A stretch of DNA of 64,000 nt from Candidatus Tokpelaia sp. (GCF_008636115.1 NZ_QLZD01000016.1:1-64000), one strand, 5' to 3'. Counted from the first letter of the stretch, positions 39,344-48,737 are shown. Numbers and translations: made by a program. The notes: generated from the sequence alone by a model not told the origin.

Positions 39344-39661
39344 ATGAAAAAGATCCTTGTAACTCTTTGCCTCCTATTGGCAGGAACAGGCTTGTCCAGT
39401 GCGGATTTTCTGGATAAAGGCGTTTCATACCGCCCTAATCGGATAAATCCCTTTGTGTCACAGCAAATGGTAAAACCGCCGGTAGAGCAGAAATCTTTCT
39501 CGCAGAAAGCGCGAGCCTATCAGATGCAGCCTTTATTGAGCCGTAAAATACCGGCTGAAGCGCCGCAATTACGCCCCGGCCGCAATTATGATAATCCGGC
39601 CGCAAACCGCTTTGGTGACGGCTCTCAGCCCAATAAATATATTTGGGGCAGCCACCGCTAA
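39344..39661 (+). CDS. Small secreted protein, function unknown
   Basis: A 105-aa protein with a signal peptide (MKKILVTLCLLLAGTGLSSA) and a mature chain rich in Pro, Asn, Arg and Gln (NPAANRFGDGSQPNKY). It has no cysteines in the mature part and no recognised domain; it may be disordered or a small envelope protein. AGGA lies before the ATG, and a TATAAT is at 39278-39283. Not recognised; it could be lineage-specific. Confidence 0.6.
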   Translation: MKKILVTLCLLLAGTGLSSADFLDKGVSYRPNRINPFVSQQMVKPPVEQKSFSQKARAYQMQPLLSRKIPAEAPQLRPGRNYDNPAANRFGDGSQPNKYIWGSHR

Positions 39662-39750
39662 CCGGCGGCACTGCAGATTACGGTCTGTTTATGGCAGGAT
39701 CAAGGGCTTTATAAACCGCAGCGATTGCGCTGTTTACAGTTCAATATAAC

Positions 39751-39776
39751 AAAAAGCCGCACTAAGGCGGCTTTTA
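39751..39776. terminator. Bidirectional terminator between the secreted protein gene and rpmG
   Basis: AAAAAGCCGC and GCGGCTTTT arms around a five-base loop, with A run and T run on opposite sides, so it can act on both converging transcripts. Confidence 0.75.
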
Positions 39777-39808
39777 TCTGTGCTGCAAGCATTTTATGCA
39801 AAAGCAGC

Positions 39809-39976
39809 CTATTTGATTTTCGTCTCACGAAATTCAACATGCTTTTTCGCAACCGGGTCATATTTACGCTTTGTCATTTTCTCGGTCATAGTCCGGCTGT
39901 TTTTCCTGGCAACATAGAAAAAACCGGTATCTGCCGTCGACAAAAGCTTGATCTTGATTGTTGTCGCTTTAGCCAT
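39809..39976 (-). CDS. rpmG: Ribosomal protein L33
   Basis: A 55-aa protein of the large ribosomal subunit: [20 protein letters not shown] at the N-terminus, YVARKNSRT and [12 protein letters not shown] in the middle, ETKIK at the end. This is the cysteine-free type of L33 common in alphaproteobacteria. Length and sequence fit the family exactly. In relatives it follows pleD in the divK region, so its presence near here marks conserved synteny on the far side of the missing pleD. Confidence 0.96.
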   Translation of the reverse strand: MAKATTIKIKLLSTADTGFFYVARKNSRTMTEKMTKRKYDPVAKKHVEFRETKIK

Positions 39977-40080
39977 AATAATCTGGAATCCATTTAATCA
40001 CTGAGCGAGATATAATGCGCGCCCAAAGCTAAAGGGCACACAAAAGCTTGCTTCGGTTAAAAAGCATTGCCGCCTGAAAG

Positions 40081-41361
40081 TCAAGGGCGAAACGCGCGTT
40101 TCAGATAGAGGCACAGCATAAAAACCACATATAGGCCGAAAAAGACCGCCATTGTGTCGGAAAATCCGGTTACCGGGTAATAATCCATGGCGAAACCTGT
40201 CAGGGCAGGGCCGGCTAATATGCCCATTCCATAACAGAAAATAAAGGCAGAATTGGCAGCGGCCAGCTCCGGCCCTTTCAAATAAGTGCCAAGCCGCGCC
40301 AGCCCCAAAGTATATATACCGGCAGAAACCCCGCCCAAAAGAAACAAATCCAGCCGCAGCCACAGGCCTTTTTCAATAATAAAAGGCACAATGGCGGCAC
40401 CGATAAACCCGCTGACCGCACACAGCCAGGCAATGAGTTTGCCCTTGCGGCTGCGATCGCTGATAATACTGATAGGCACCAGCAACAGCACATTGCCCAG
40501 CGCCAAAAGCGTTAAAAACTGCCCTGCCTGTGTTTCCGTATAGCCGGCATTCATGCCGAAAGGCATAATAAGCGATACGGCGCCAACCTGCACCGCGCCG
40601 AAAACAAAAGCAGCCAGAGTGGATTCCGGCCAGGCAAATATATGATGCAGAAATGGCGGGTGTTTTCTCTCTTTAAATTGCGGGGCAAGGCGGCGTGCCA
40701 TAATAACCGGAACGGCCGCAAGAGCAATGAGGATACAGCCAATGGCAAAAGGCAAAAAACCCCGGCTGCCGACAAAAGAAAACAATATCGGCCCCAATGT
40801 GACCCCAAGCCCCATGCTGGCCGCGTAAATAGATAAAATAAAAGCGCGCCGCAAAGCCGGGGCCGAACTATTGACCCAGAATTCCGACAGGATAAACATA
40901 ATAGTCATGGCAAAATGCAGGCTGAAGCGCAGGGCAAACCAGGCTATTGCACTGTCAAAACAATAAAAGCCCAAAAAGCTCAAGGCACCGACAACCAGCA
41001 TCGATAAAATAAGCGGCACGACACCAAAATATACCGCAAGGCGCGGCGTTACCATTGCCGCTATTACGGTCGCTGCTCCCCCCATTGTCGCATTATAACC
41101 GATAACACTGTCGGAAAAATTATTGGCCGTCATAATAGCGGCAATAAGCGGCGCGCCAAAACCTATTGCCGCACCGACAACAGCAACAGTCGCCATTGTG
41201 GCAAAAATCGCCTTTGCCTTGCCGGTTTTAAACAGGCCTTCATCTTTTGCCGCCGCCTGTGCCGGAATTGCCGCTTTATCGGCAGCCGGCTGAGACAAAC
41301 GGGGAATTTCTCCATTATCGCCCGGCCGGCAGCCTTCACTTTTTGCGATTTTATCAATCAC
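40081..41361 (-). CDS. MFS transporter, YcaD-like
   Basis: A 426-aa inner-membrane transporter with twelve membrane segments starting near residue 40. It belongs to the major facilitator superfamily; GYNATMGGAATVIAA, ISDRSRKGKLIAWLC and AANSAFIFCYGMGILAGPALTGFAMD resemble the YcaD/YfkF-type group often found next to rpmG in Rhizobiales. Substrate is unknown. The GTG at 41361 follows GGGAAAAGAG and gives a short soluble N-terminus; the frame is open back to 41484, adding 41 residues without a good ribosome site, so the start is uncertain. Confidence 0.8.
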   Translation of the reverse strand: MIDKIAKSEGCRPGDNGEIPRLSQPAADKAAIPAQAAAKDEGLFKTGKAKAIFATMATVAVVGAAIGFGAPLIAAIMTANNFSDSVIGYNATMGGAATVIAAMVTPRLAVYFGVVPLILSMLVVGALSFLGFYCFDSAIAWFALRFSLHFAMTIMFILSEFWVNSSAPALRRAFILSIYAASMGLGVTLGPILFSFVGSRGFLPFAIGCILIALAAVPVIMARRLAPQFKERKHPPFLHHIFAWPESTLAAFVFGAVQVGAVSLIMPFGMNAGYTETQAGQFLTLLALGNVLLLVPISIISDRSRKGKLIAWLCAVSGFIGAAIVPFIIEKGLWLRLDLFLLGGVSAGIYTLGLARLGTYLKGPELAAANSAFIFCYGMGILAGPALTGFAMDYYPVTGFSDTMAVFFGLYVVFMLCLYLKRAFRP

Positions 41362-41484
41362 TTTATCACTCTTTTCCCGGCCGTAATAAACGGGCAGCGA
41401 GAAGATAGTCGCGCACTTCTGCCCGCTGCAAATGGCTCGTATAAATATATTCTGTAAATCCCGCGCAAACAACCGGCGACACAA

Positions 41485-42120
41485 GCAGTTTAATTATTTT
41501 CTGCCCAATTTACCGCAACTTCTGCCGGCTGTGACCGCGGCAGGCATTGGGCCTGACTATAACAGCGCAAAGCTTAGGCAAAAAACCGCCATAAAGCAAG
41601 CAAAGGCTGGCAAAATATATAAACAGCCTTTTATCTCGCCCGGCACTGAATGGCTGTTTAAAACAATTTTATGCTCACTTTATTACACGGCAAAACAATG
41701 CGGCAGAAACGCCAAAATAAAATAGAAAATTTTGCGTAAAAATTTAAAATAAGCTCTTCCCCTGAACTATAAAATATATTCTGTTAGTAGTTTTATTTTT
41801 AATGGTTTATTTCAACTATTTTTATAGTATAAAAATAGTTGAAATAGTATATTTATGATTTCTTTCAGGGAGAAATGCTGTATATTTTTGTTTTGTCTTA
41901 AATAGAGTTAAAACCGATAGGCAGCATTCCTTAAAGAAAAAGTTTCGCGTCAGCAATTTGTGGTTCAGTTGTTTGCAGCCGGGGTAAACCAGCCGGCGGC
42001 AATAAAACCGGGGATACGAACTTTACAGGCCGCCTGCAGGCGTAATTTTAAGGTGCGTTTTCTCCCCTCCCTTATGGGGATATATATTCGGCAAAAAGGC
42101 CTGACAGCCGCAGAAAGGAC
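41485..42120. other. Long AT-rich intergenic region
   Basis: About 640 bases without a supported gene. The part from about 41640 to 41950 is markedly AT-rich and holds the perfect hairpin at 41808-41846. The last 100 bases would carry the promoter of the gene at 42121. Confidence 0.5.
41808..41846. repeat. Perfect 17-bp inverted repeat, 5-base loop
   Basis: Arms 41808-41824 and 41830-41846 are exact complements (TATTTCAACTATTTTTA) around TAGTA. It is too AT-rich for a classical terminator; it could be a protein-binding palindrome or a mobile-element relic. Confidence 0.85.
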
Positions 42121-42573
42121 ATGAAAATGGCACCGAAAAAAAGAACTTCCATGAAAACCGCGCCTGCCCCCAAAGGGCGTAAAAAAAGCGGTGCGACAAA
42201 AAAGACTGCCCGTATCGCTGCCAAAGCGCACACGGCGGCGGTGAGCCATGATCATCGTTATCATACTTATACAGATCACCGTTCCGAGAGCTATAAGCAT
42301 TATGCTTCTATTATGAAAACGGTGATTCTGTTTTTGGGCTTTGTTTTGCTTTTGGCCATTATCGCCAATATTTTCGCGCCTTCCATCAATAATCGCCCGA
42401 TAACGCCCGGCGGCGCCCAAAATTTTATCGGCACCAATAATAGCGGCTATAATTCTGCCACGATCAGCGGTGCTTATAAACAATATAAATATGTAACGCC
42501 TGAAGGCACAGAATCTTCTTCACCTGTTAGCGCACCGGAGCCTTCTGCCTCCAGCTCAGCTCCTTCGCAGTGA
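42121..42573 (+). CDS. Single-pass membrane protein, function unknown
   Basis: A 150-aa protein. Residues 1-45 are strongly basic (MAPKKRTSMK, GRKKSGATKKTAR), residues ~46-62 are His- and Tyr-rich (DHRYHTYTDH), a membrane helix follows at about 65-85 (VILFLGFVLLLAIIANIF), and the C-terminus is Ser/Pro-rich. The topology suggests cytoplasmic basic N-terminus and periplasmic tail. The histone-H1-like Lys/Ala tail could bind nucleic acid or lipid, but this is speculation. GAAAGGAC precedes the ATG. I do not recognise a family. Confidence 0.6.
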   Translation: MKMAPKKRTSMKTAPAPKGRKKSGATKKTARIAAKAHTAAVSHDHRYHTYTDHRSESYKHYASIMKTVILFLGFVLLLAIIANIFAPSINNRPITPGGAQNFIGTNNSGYNSATISGAYKQYKYVTPEGTESSSPVSAPEPSASSSAPSQ

Positions 42574-42610
42574 GTCCCGGCCTGAAGGTCTTTAATTGCC
42601 GAAATTTCTG

Positions 42611-42669
42611 CTTTGCCTGAACAAGATTGCCTTTGCCAATGGACGCAAGGTAATCTTGTTCAGGCAAAG
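42611..42669. terminator. Long stem-loop between the membrane protein gene and rplM
   Basis: Arms 42611-42628 and 42652-42669 pair perfectly over 18 bases (CTTTGCCTGAACAAGATT), and pairing continues inward for a few bases. There is no strong T run, so termination is possible but not certain. Confidence 0.5.
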
Positions 42670-42798
42670 CCGTTTTGCTGTGCGCGGCTTTTTAACCACA
42701 GGCCGGAATTGCCGATAATGTGCCCCAAAGCGGCGTCAATTATCCGGTAGAAATCGCCTGAAACCGCCAAAACAGCGGCTTAATACTTATATCAGGGC

Positions 42799-42827
42799 TT
42801 GCTTTTTTGTTACTCCTCGCTTATAAA
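42799..42827 (+). promoter_or_regulatory. Promoter of the rplM-rpsI operon
   Basis: TTGCTT and TATAAA are 17 bases apart. This predicts a leader of about 160 bases before rplM, long enough for translational autoregulation. Confidence 0.5.
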
Positions 42828-42996
42828 TTCCCCCTCAAAGGCGGTGCTTTGGCTCAGCCTTATTTTTGTCGCCTGTATTTTGCCGCGTATGGCCGAAAAT
42901 AAACAGAGCGGCAAAACAAGCAACAAAAAAAGCCTTGCGCGCTTGTTTGGGTTTAAAGCCACAGGCGGCAGGGATATAAGTCTTGAGGAAACTTCT

Positions 42997-43461
42997 ATGG
43001 TAACTTTTTCGCAAAAGCCGGCAGAAGTGGTGAAAAAATGGGTTATTATTGATGCAGAGGGGCTGGTTCTCGGCCGCCTGGCCGCAATTATCGCCAATTA
43101 TCTGCGCGGCAAACACAAGCCGACCTTTACGCCACATATTGACGATGGTGACAATGTCATTATCATCAATGCCGAAAAAATTGCCCTGACGGGCAGAAAA
43201 TATCAGAACAAGAAATATTATCGCCATACAGGCTATGCTGGCGGCATTAAAGAGCGCACAGCGCGCCAGATTCTTGAAGGTCGTTTTCCTGAACGCATTA
43301 TTGAAAAAGCTGTTGAGCGCATGATTCCGCGCGGCCCGCTGGGGCGCCGGCAAATGAAGAATCTGCGTGTTTACGGCGGCGCTGCTCACCCGCATGAGGC
43401 GCAGAAGCCGGAAATGCTTGATATTGCGGCTCTTAACCCCAAAAATAAAAGGAGTGCGTAA
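42997..43461 (+). CDS. rplM: Ribosomal protein L13
   Basis: A 154-aa protein of the large ribosomal subunit, an early assembly protein. [40 protein letters not shown] and [18 protein letters not shown] are family signatures, and the length is that of alphaproteobacterial L13. GAGGA precedes the ATG at 42997; the longer frame from 42799 is untranslated leader. rpsI follows after two bases. Confidence 0.96.
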   Translation: MVTFSQKPAEVVKKWVIIDAEGLVLGRLAAIIANYLRGKHKPTFTPHIDDGDNVIIINAEKIALTGRKYQNKKYYRHTGYAGGIKERTARQILEGRFPERIIEKAVERMIPRGPLGRRQMKNLRVYGGAAHPHEAQKPEMLDIAALNPKNKRSA

Positions 43462-43463
43462 TC

Positions 43464-43952
43464 ATGGCAGAACAGATTAGCTCCCTCTCGGAACTGGAAC
43501 TTATCAAACAGGTGCCGGCAGCAGCAGATCAGGCTGCCCCTGTCTATGTGCAAAAGCTGGACACACAGGGGCGCGCTTATGCCACAGGCAAGCGCAAAAA
43601 CGCTGTTGCCCGTGTCTGGGTCAAGCCCGGTTCCGGCAAAATCACTGTTAATGACAAGGATTTCAGTGCCTATTTTGCTCGCCCGGTTTTGCAGATGATT
43701 TTGCGCAAGCCGATTGTCGCCGGCAATCGGGACGGCCAGTTTGATATTATCGCCACAGTTATTGGCGGTGGTCTTTCCGGCCAGGCCGGGGCTGTGTGCC
43801 ACGGTATTGCCAAAGCCATGACGCATTATGAGCCGGCCTTGCGCGCTGTGCTGAAAAAAGGCGGCTTCCTGACCCGCGACAGCCGTGTTGTTGAGCGCAA
43901 AAAATACGGCAAGGCCAAAGCCCGCCGTTCGTTTCAGTTTTCCAAACGCTGA
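43464..43952 (+). CDS. rpsI: Ribosomal protein S9
   Basis: A 162-aa small-subunit protein whose C-terminal tail reaches the P-site t[45 protein letters not shown] and the terminal [16 protein letters not shown] (normal S9 ending in KR) are all present. The N-terminal 35-residue extension is usual in alphaproteobacteria. It is co-transcribed with rplM. Confidence 0.96.
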   Translation: MAEQISSLSELELIKQVPAAADQAAPVYVQKLDTQGRAYATGKRKNAVARVWVKPGSGKITVNDKDFSAYFARPVLQMILRKPIVAGNRDGQFDIIATVIGGGLSGQAGAVCHGIAKAMTHYEPALRAVLKKGGFLTRDSRVVERKKYGKAKARRSFQFSKR

Positions 43953-43979
43953 TACGCCTTTATTTGCCCGATTTACCCA

Positions 43980-44007
43980 AACCCCGCTTTTACCGGCGGG
44001 GTTTTTT
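43980..44007 (+). terminator. Intrinsic terminator after rpsI
   Basis: CCCCGC and GCGGGG arms with a short loop followed by TTTTTT, 30 bases after the rpsI stop. The following 300 bases to purB hold no supported gene. Confidence 0.85.
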
Positions 44008-44306
44008 ATACCTTTGCCTGCCTTCTCTCGCCCGCGATTCATTGCGGCCTGGCCGCGCTTTCTGATGAGCTATACTATCCCTGTTTTGCCGCCCTCCGGC
44101 ATAAAAGCTATGGCCTGGCCCATTGGCCGGCTATAGACCTGCCGGCCGCCTGCCTTGCTGAATTTGGAGCAGCAGTCCGGCTCGCCGGCGCACTTGCCAA
44201 AAACTTGCCGGCGCAGCAAAAACAGCCAGAATATCACTGCTGGAAAAGGGCAATTTCACCCCGCTTTGCCAGCGCGGTGAGCCGTTTTGCCGGCCATGCG
44301 GGGCAG

Positions 44307-45611
44307 TCAGGCGCCGAAAACACGGCGAAAAATAATATCCACATTTCTGCTGTGCCAGGCAATGTCAAACAGTGCCTTTATTTCTTTTTCTGTCAAAATT
44401 TTGCGAATATCCTTGTCTGCCAGCAGCTCAGCCTGGAAGTCTTTGCCTGATTGCCATGTTTTCATGGCATTGCGCTGCACCAGGCGATAGGCTTCTTCGC
44501 GGCTCAGGCCTGTTTGTGTCAGTGCCAGCAAAATGCGCTGTGAATAGATAAGTCCGTGCAGCCTATCGATATTTTTTTGCATATTATGCGGGTAAACAAG
44601 CAGGTTTTCTATCAGCCCGGTCAGGCGGTCAAGGGCAAAATCAAGCGTAATTGTTGTATCCGGCGCAATAAAACGCTCGACCGAAGAATGCGAAATATCG
44701 CGCTCATGCCATAAAGCAATATTTTCCATTGCGGGCAGGGCGGCAGCACGAATCACCCGCGCCAGCCCGGTCAAATTTTCCGACAGCACCGGATTGCGCT
44801 TGTGCGGCATGGCTGAAGAGCCTTTTTGCCCGGCGGCAAAATATTCCTCTGCTTCCTGCACTTCAGTGCGTTGCAAATGACGAATCTCAATCGCCAGCCG
44901 CTCCATGCAGGAGGCAATAATGGCCAGACAGGTAAAAAACACGGCATAGCGATCCCGCGGGATAATCTGGGTAGAAATCGGCTCCGGCCGCATGCCTAGC
45001 GCTTTGGCGACATAGGTTTCGACATAAGGATCAATATTGGCAAAAGTGCCGACTGCGCCGGAAAGGGCGCAAGTGGAAATTTCCTGCCGGGCAGCTTGCA
45101 GCCTTTGCCTGCACCGGGCAAATTCAGCATAGGCAAAGGCCAGCTTCAGGCCAAAACTCGTCGGCTCAGCATGAATACCGTGACTGCGGCCAATGGTTAA
45201 GGTGTTTTTATGCTCATAAGCGCGTTTTTTCAGCACGGCAAGCAGCCTGTCCAAATCGTCCAGCAAAATATCGGCTGCGCGCATGAGCTGGAGATTAAAG
45301 CCGGTATCCAATATATCGGAAGAGGTCAGGCCGAGATGAATAAAGCGGGCATCTTCGCCGACAAATTCGCCCAAATGGGTGAGAAAAGCAATGACATCAT
45401 GTTTGGTCACTGCTTCTATTTCGGCAATTCTGTTTTCATCAAATCTGGCGGCGCTGCCTTTTTTGCGAATAGCGTCTGCCGCTTTTTGCGGGATTGTGCC
45501 AAGCGCGGCCAGGGCATCGCATATATGCGCCTCTATTTCAAACCACAGGCGAAATTTGCTCTCCTGCGACCAGAGTGCAGCCATTTGCGGGCGGGAATAG
45601 CGGGGAATCAT
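44307..45611 (-). CDS. purB: Adenylosuccinate lyase
   Basis: A 434-aa cytoplasmic enzyme that cleaves adenylosuccinate and SAICAR in purine synthesis. The fumarase/aspartase superfamily signature is GSSAMPHKRNPVLSENL with the catalytic Ser loop; IGRSHGIHAEPTSFGLK and HLGLTSSDILDTGFNLQL are active-site motifs. AAGGA precedes the ATG at 45611, which gives the standard length. It is followed by the next minus-strand transcription direction from rpe, 36 bases upstream, so rpe and purB may be one operon. Confidence 0.96.
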   Translation of the reverse strand: MIPRYSRPQMAALWSQESKFRLWFEIEAHICDALAALGTIPQKAADAIRKKGSAARFDENRIAEIEAVTKHDVIAFLTHLGEFVGEDARFIHLGLTSSDILDTGFNLQLMRAADILLDDLDRLLAVLKKRAYEHKNTLTIGRSHGIHAEPTSFGLKLAFAYAEFARCRQRLQAARQEISTCALSGAVGTFANIDPYVETYVAKALGMRPEPISTQIIPRDRYAVFFTCLAIIASCMERLAIEIRHLQRTEVQEAEEYFAAGQKGSSAMPHKRNPVLSENLTGLARVIRAAALPAMENIALWHERDISHSSVERFIAPDTTITLDFALDRLTGLIENLLVYPHNMQKNIDRLHGLIYSQRILLALTQTGLSREEAYRLVQRNAMKTWQSGKDFQAELLADKDIRKILTEKEIKALFDIAWHSRNVDIIFRRVFGA

Positions 45612-45646
45612 GAGCTGTCCTTTGCATTGCGGCAATAGAGCAGAGG

Positions 45647-46345
45647 TTAAACAGACTTGCTGCTGCCGGGCGATAATCCGGCATAAGCCGCCTGACGCAG
45701 AGCGGCAATGCGCGGTGCATAAGTCTCTGCCCTGTTGCCGTGATAAATAGCCGAGCCGGCAACAAAAACACCGGCACCGGCTGCCGCTGCCGCACCGATA
45801 GTATCAACCGTAATGCCGCCGTCAACTTCTATTGCAATCGGCCTTTTGCCGACCAGTTTTTTAATGCGGCGGATTTTTTCCAGTTGGGAGGGCAAAAAAC
45901 TCTGCCCGCCAAAGCCGGGATTAACTGTCATCACCAGAATAATATCAATATCGTCCAGCACATAAGCCAGCGCGGTTTCCGGCGTGGCGGGGTTAAGCGC
46001 CAGCCCGGCGCGACAACCCAAATCGCGAATATGGCGCAAAGCGCGCTGGGTATGATAACCGGCTTCGGCATGGATAGTGATATTGTTACAACCTGCTTTG
46101 GCAAAAACTTCCAGATAAGGCTCATAAGGTGTTATCATTAAATGCGCATCAAAAACCGCTTTGGTCAGAGGTCGCACAGCTTTGACAATATCGGCGCCAT
46201 AGCTGATATTGGGGACAAATCGGCCGTCCATAATATCAATATGCAGCCAGTCGGCCCCGGCCGCCATAATATTTGTCACCTCCTGCCCCAGCCTGGCAAA
46301 ATCAGCCGATAGCAAAGAAGGGGCAATAAGCGGGGGAGATTTCAT
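45647..46345 (-). CDS. rpe: Ribulose-phosphate 3-epimerase
   Basis: A 232-aa TIM-barrel enzyme that interconverts ribulose 5-phosphate and xylulose 5-phosphate. IAPSLLSADFARLGQEV, WLHIDIMDGRFVPNIS, DAHLMI, VMTVNPGFGGQSF and IEVDGGITVDT hold the metal ligands and catalytic Asp residues. It lies upstream of purB on the same strand, a synteny seen in Rhizobiales. Confidence 0.96.
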   Translation of the reverse strand: MKSPPLIAPSLLSADFARLGQEVTNIMAAGADWLHIDIMDGRFVPNISYGADIVKAVRPLTKAVFDAHLMITPYEPYLEVFAKAGCNNITIHAEAGYHTQRALRHIRDLGCRAGLALNPATPETALAYVLDDIDIILVMTVNPGFGGQSFLPSQLEKIRRIKKLVGKRPIAIEVDGGITVDTIGAAAAAGAGVFVAGSAIYHGNRAETYAPRIAALRQAAYAGLSPGSSKSV

Positions 46346-46510
46346 AATGAAAATCCTGATTGTTCAAGCGCGCTGCCAAAAATGTAGAATATAAACAGGC
46401 GCGGGAAAAGGGGAAAAACCGCAAATGCCGCCGTTTAACCATATTTTCGGGCAAAAAGCACCGGGGTCGGCCTTAAAATATCAGGAAACGGGCTCAAGGG
46501 CAAAAGCTGC

Positions 46511-47071
46511 TCATTTGCGCAGCCAGGCGAAAGCAGAATCGCTTTTGGCGGCTATGCGGGTTGCTTCCGGGGCGATACGGTTTAAATCCATACCGATAAC
46601 GGGGATAATTTCCTCATCTATTTTTACTGCCAGAGTGATATGCAGCAGATTGTCACCTTCCAGCCGGGCGATTATATTGCCGTTTAATTTATCGCGGTTA
46701 AGCTCCAGGGTCATATGATTTTTGTGAATTGCCCCGGCAATAATATCGAGGCCGTTTGCTTGCGCCCCTTCATTAAAACTGCCGTGAAATGTGCTGCCTC
46801 TGCGGCTGATTCTGGCTTTGACAGGCTGAGAGAAAATACCGGTGCGGCAGGTGCCGTCCAAATTCATTTCCATTTCATTTTCTGCGGTTGGCGTGCTTAA
46901 TTTGCAGCTGAATTTTATCCCTTTATAACGCCCGGCCACCACCTCACCCTTACCGCTCCACTGGCCGCGCACGGATTGCAAAAAAGCAGCGCGGTAATCT
47001 ACTGCCTGAGCCGCCGGTAAATTCATAAAAACCGACAGAAAAATGAGGAAAAAAGCGAGAACTCTTTGCAT
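46511..47071 (-). CDS. Secreted protein, function unknown
   Basis: A 186-aa protein with a signal peptide ending at AQAVDY. The mature domain looks beta-rich (GQWSGKGEVVAGRYKGIKFSC, KISRRGSTFHGSF), with a pair of cysteines likely in a disulfide (FSCKL and GTCRTG). It resembles hypothetical periplasmic proteins of Brucella and Bartonella relatives without known function. It is next to rpe on the same strand, with a 165-base gap. Confidence 0.6.
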   Translation of the reverse strand: MQRVLAFFLIFLSVFMNLPAAQAVDYRAAFLQSVRGQWSGKGEVVAGRYKGIKFSCKLSTPTAENEMEMNLDGTCRTGIFSQPVKARISRRGSTFHGSFNEGAQANGLDIIAGAIHKNHMTLELNRDKLNGNIIARLEGDNLLHITLAVKIDEEIIPVIGMDLNRIAPEATRIAAKSDSAFAWLRK

Positions 47072-47436
47072 TAATGAAACTCATAACAAAAAACTGCGGC
47101 ACCAGACAGCGCGTGACAAAAGCCGGAGCAAAGAGGACAACAGCCCTGTTTTGTCTCTCTTTGTCGCCAGCGGCAATGAGGGGAAGTAAAGCAGGAAAAG
47201 GTTAATTTCTTCTTTGCAGCTATAGGCAAAGATAAATTCTCCACCAGGCGGCACAGGCTGCGGCCGGCGTTAAAAAGCGCAATTTGGGGCGCAGAAAAGA
47301 AAGGGAATAATTGCTGTTTTATGCTGCCGGCCCGTATTTTGAGACGGTTTGCCGCCCTTTATCGGCCGAATAAGCAAAAACCCGGTAGAAGCCATTAGCT
47401 TGTTTGAGGGGAAGCAATAATTTTTGCTGTTTTTTC
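47072..47436. other. Intergenic region upstream of dksA
   Basis: About 365 bases between the divergent secreted-protein gene and dksA. No gene or RNA is recognised; promoters for both genes are expected here. Confidence 0.5.
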
Positions 47437-47465
47437 TTGCCTGCGATTGGGAACGGCATTATATA
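47437..47465 (+). promoter_or_regulatory. Promoter of dksA
   Basis: TTGCCT and TATATA are 17 bases apart, about 30 bases before the start codon. Confidence 0.5.
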
Positions 47466-47494
47466 CTGCCCGCGGATAAAGGGGAAATACAGCT

Positions 47495-47920
47495 ATGAAG
47501 AGTATAAACAGCGAGCTTGAGAGAAATTATCGACCAATCGCCAATGAGCCTTTCATGAATGATCGGCAAAGAGCCTATTTTCGTCTAAAATTGCTGAGCT
47601 GGAAGAGCGAGATTTTGCGGGAAGCCAAGGGGACGCTGGAAAATTTGCAGGAAGACAGCCATAATCCTTCAGATCTGGCGGATAGAGCCTCTTCTGAAAC
47701 CGACAGGGCGGTGGAATTGCGCGCCCGCGACCGCCAGCGCAAACTTATTTCTAAAATAGATGCGGCATTACAGCGCATTGATGACGGCACTTACGGTTAT
47801 TGTGAAGAAACGGGCGAGCCGATTGGCCTGCGCCGGCTGGACGCCCGGCCAATAGCCACGCTTTCGGTAGAGGCACAAGAGCGGCACGAAAAACGCGAAC
47901 GCGCCTACCGCGATGAATAG
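47495..47920 (+). CDS. dksA: RNA polymerase-binding transcription factor DksA
   Basis: A 141-aa coiled-coil protein that enters the RNA polymerase secondary channel and, with ppGpp, adjusts rRNA and amino acid gene transcription. The N-terminal FMNDRQRAYFRLKLLSWK, the coiled-coil tip DLADRASSETDR and the globular YGYCEETGEPIGLRRLDARPIATLSVEA are typical. The zinc-finger region keeps only one cysteine, as in alphaproteobacterial DksA that does not bind zinc in the E. coli way. Start and length are normal. Confidence 0.95.
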   Translation: MKSINSELERNYRPIANEPFMNDRQRAYFRLKLLSWKSEILREAKGTLENLQEDSHNPSDLADRASSETDRAVELRARDRQRKLISKIDAALQRIDDGTYGYCEETGEPIGLRRLDARPIATLSVEAQERHEKRERAYRDE

Positions 47921-48131
47921 GCTGCCGGCGCACCGGGGCTCTACCGGCCGGCGCCGATTCACTTTAGCTCCCCTGATCTGCCCTGTTTGCCGGTGTCCGC
48001 TTATCCGGGCGCCGGTTTAGCTAAAGAATTTTATCTAATAAAATCGCCGCACAGCAACACCGCCGGCAGAGCGCCCCGGCCGGCGAGTGCGCTCCGATCT
48101 CATCTGCATCGGGCAGGCTTTAACGCGAAAC

Positions 48132-48737
48132 TCAGGCCAGGCCTTCATCTTTTTGCGCGGCTATAATGCCTGGCCTTTTAGCCAGCCGCTCCTGATAATG
48201 CCGGATAGAAGGGAAAGATTCCAGCGGCAGGGAGAGCTGAGAGGCCCAGCGCAAAATGACATAAAGATAGGCATCAGCCACAGAAAATTTATCACCCAGC
48301 AAATAGGGCGTTTTTTCTAATTGCCGCTCAACCGATTGCAAGCGCTTTTCCAGCTTCGCTGTGGCCGCCTGCTTTTCCGCCGGGGTTGCCGCCGCAGCAA
48401 ATAAAGGGCCAAAATTTTTATGCAGCTCCGTGCCGGTATAATTCAGCCATTGCTGCAATTTTGCCCGCTCAAAACTGCCGCATTGCGGCGCCAGATCTTT
48501 ATCGGCATGGCTATCGGCCAAATATTGCAAAATAGCCGGCCCTTCGGTCAAAACACGCCCGTCATCAAGCTGCAGGGCAGGGACATAGCCGTTAGGGTTG
48601 ATCTGCAAATAATCCTTGCCGTCCGCCGTGCGCTTACTGGCTCCATCAACGCGGATAAGATTATGCTCTACCCCTAATTCATGCAGAATAATGTGCGAGG
48701 CAAGCGAGCAGGCACCTGGCATAAAATATAAATTCAC
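48132..48737 (-). CDS. Glutathione S-transferase, beta class
   Basis: A 201-aa cytoplasmic enzyme that conjugates glutathione to electrophiles. The thioredoxin-like domain begins MNLYFMPGACSLASHIILHE with the class-typical Cys10 near the glutathione; VPALQLDDGRVLTEGPAILQYLAD holds the cis-Pro and the glutathione-binding Glu/Gly. The C-terminal helical domain ends with the N-capping FSVADAYLYVILRW motif. Physiological substrate unknown. It is next to the phage remnant. Confidence 0.92.
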   Translation of the reverse strand: MNLYFMPGACSLASHIILHELGVEHNLIRVDGASKRTADGKDYLQINPNGYVPALQLDDGRVLTEGPAILQYLADSHADKDLAPQCGSFERAKLQQWLNYTGTELHKNFGPLFAAAATPAEKQAATAKLEKRLQSVERQLEKTPYLLGDKFSVADAYLYVILRWASQLSLPLESFPSIRHYQERLAKRPGIIAAQKDEGLA

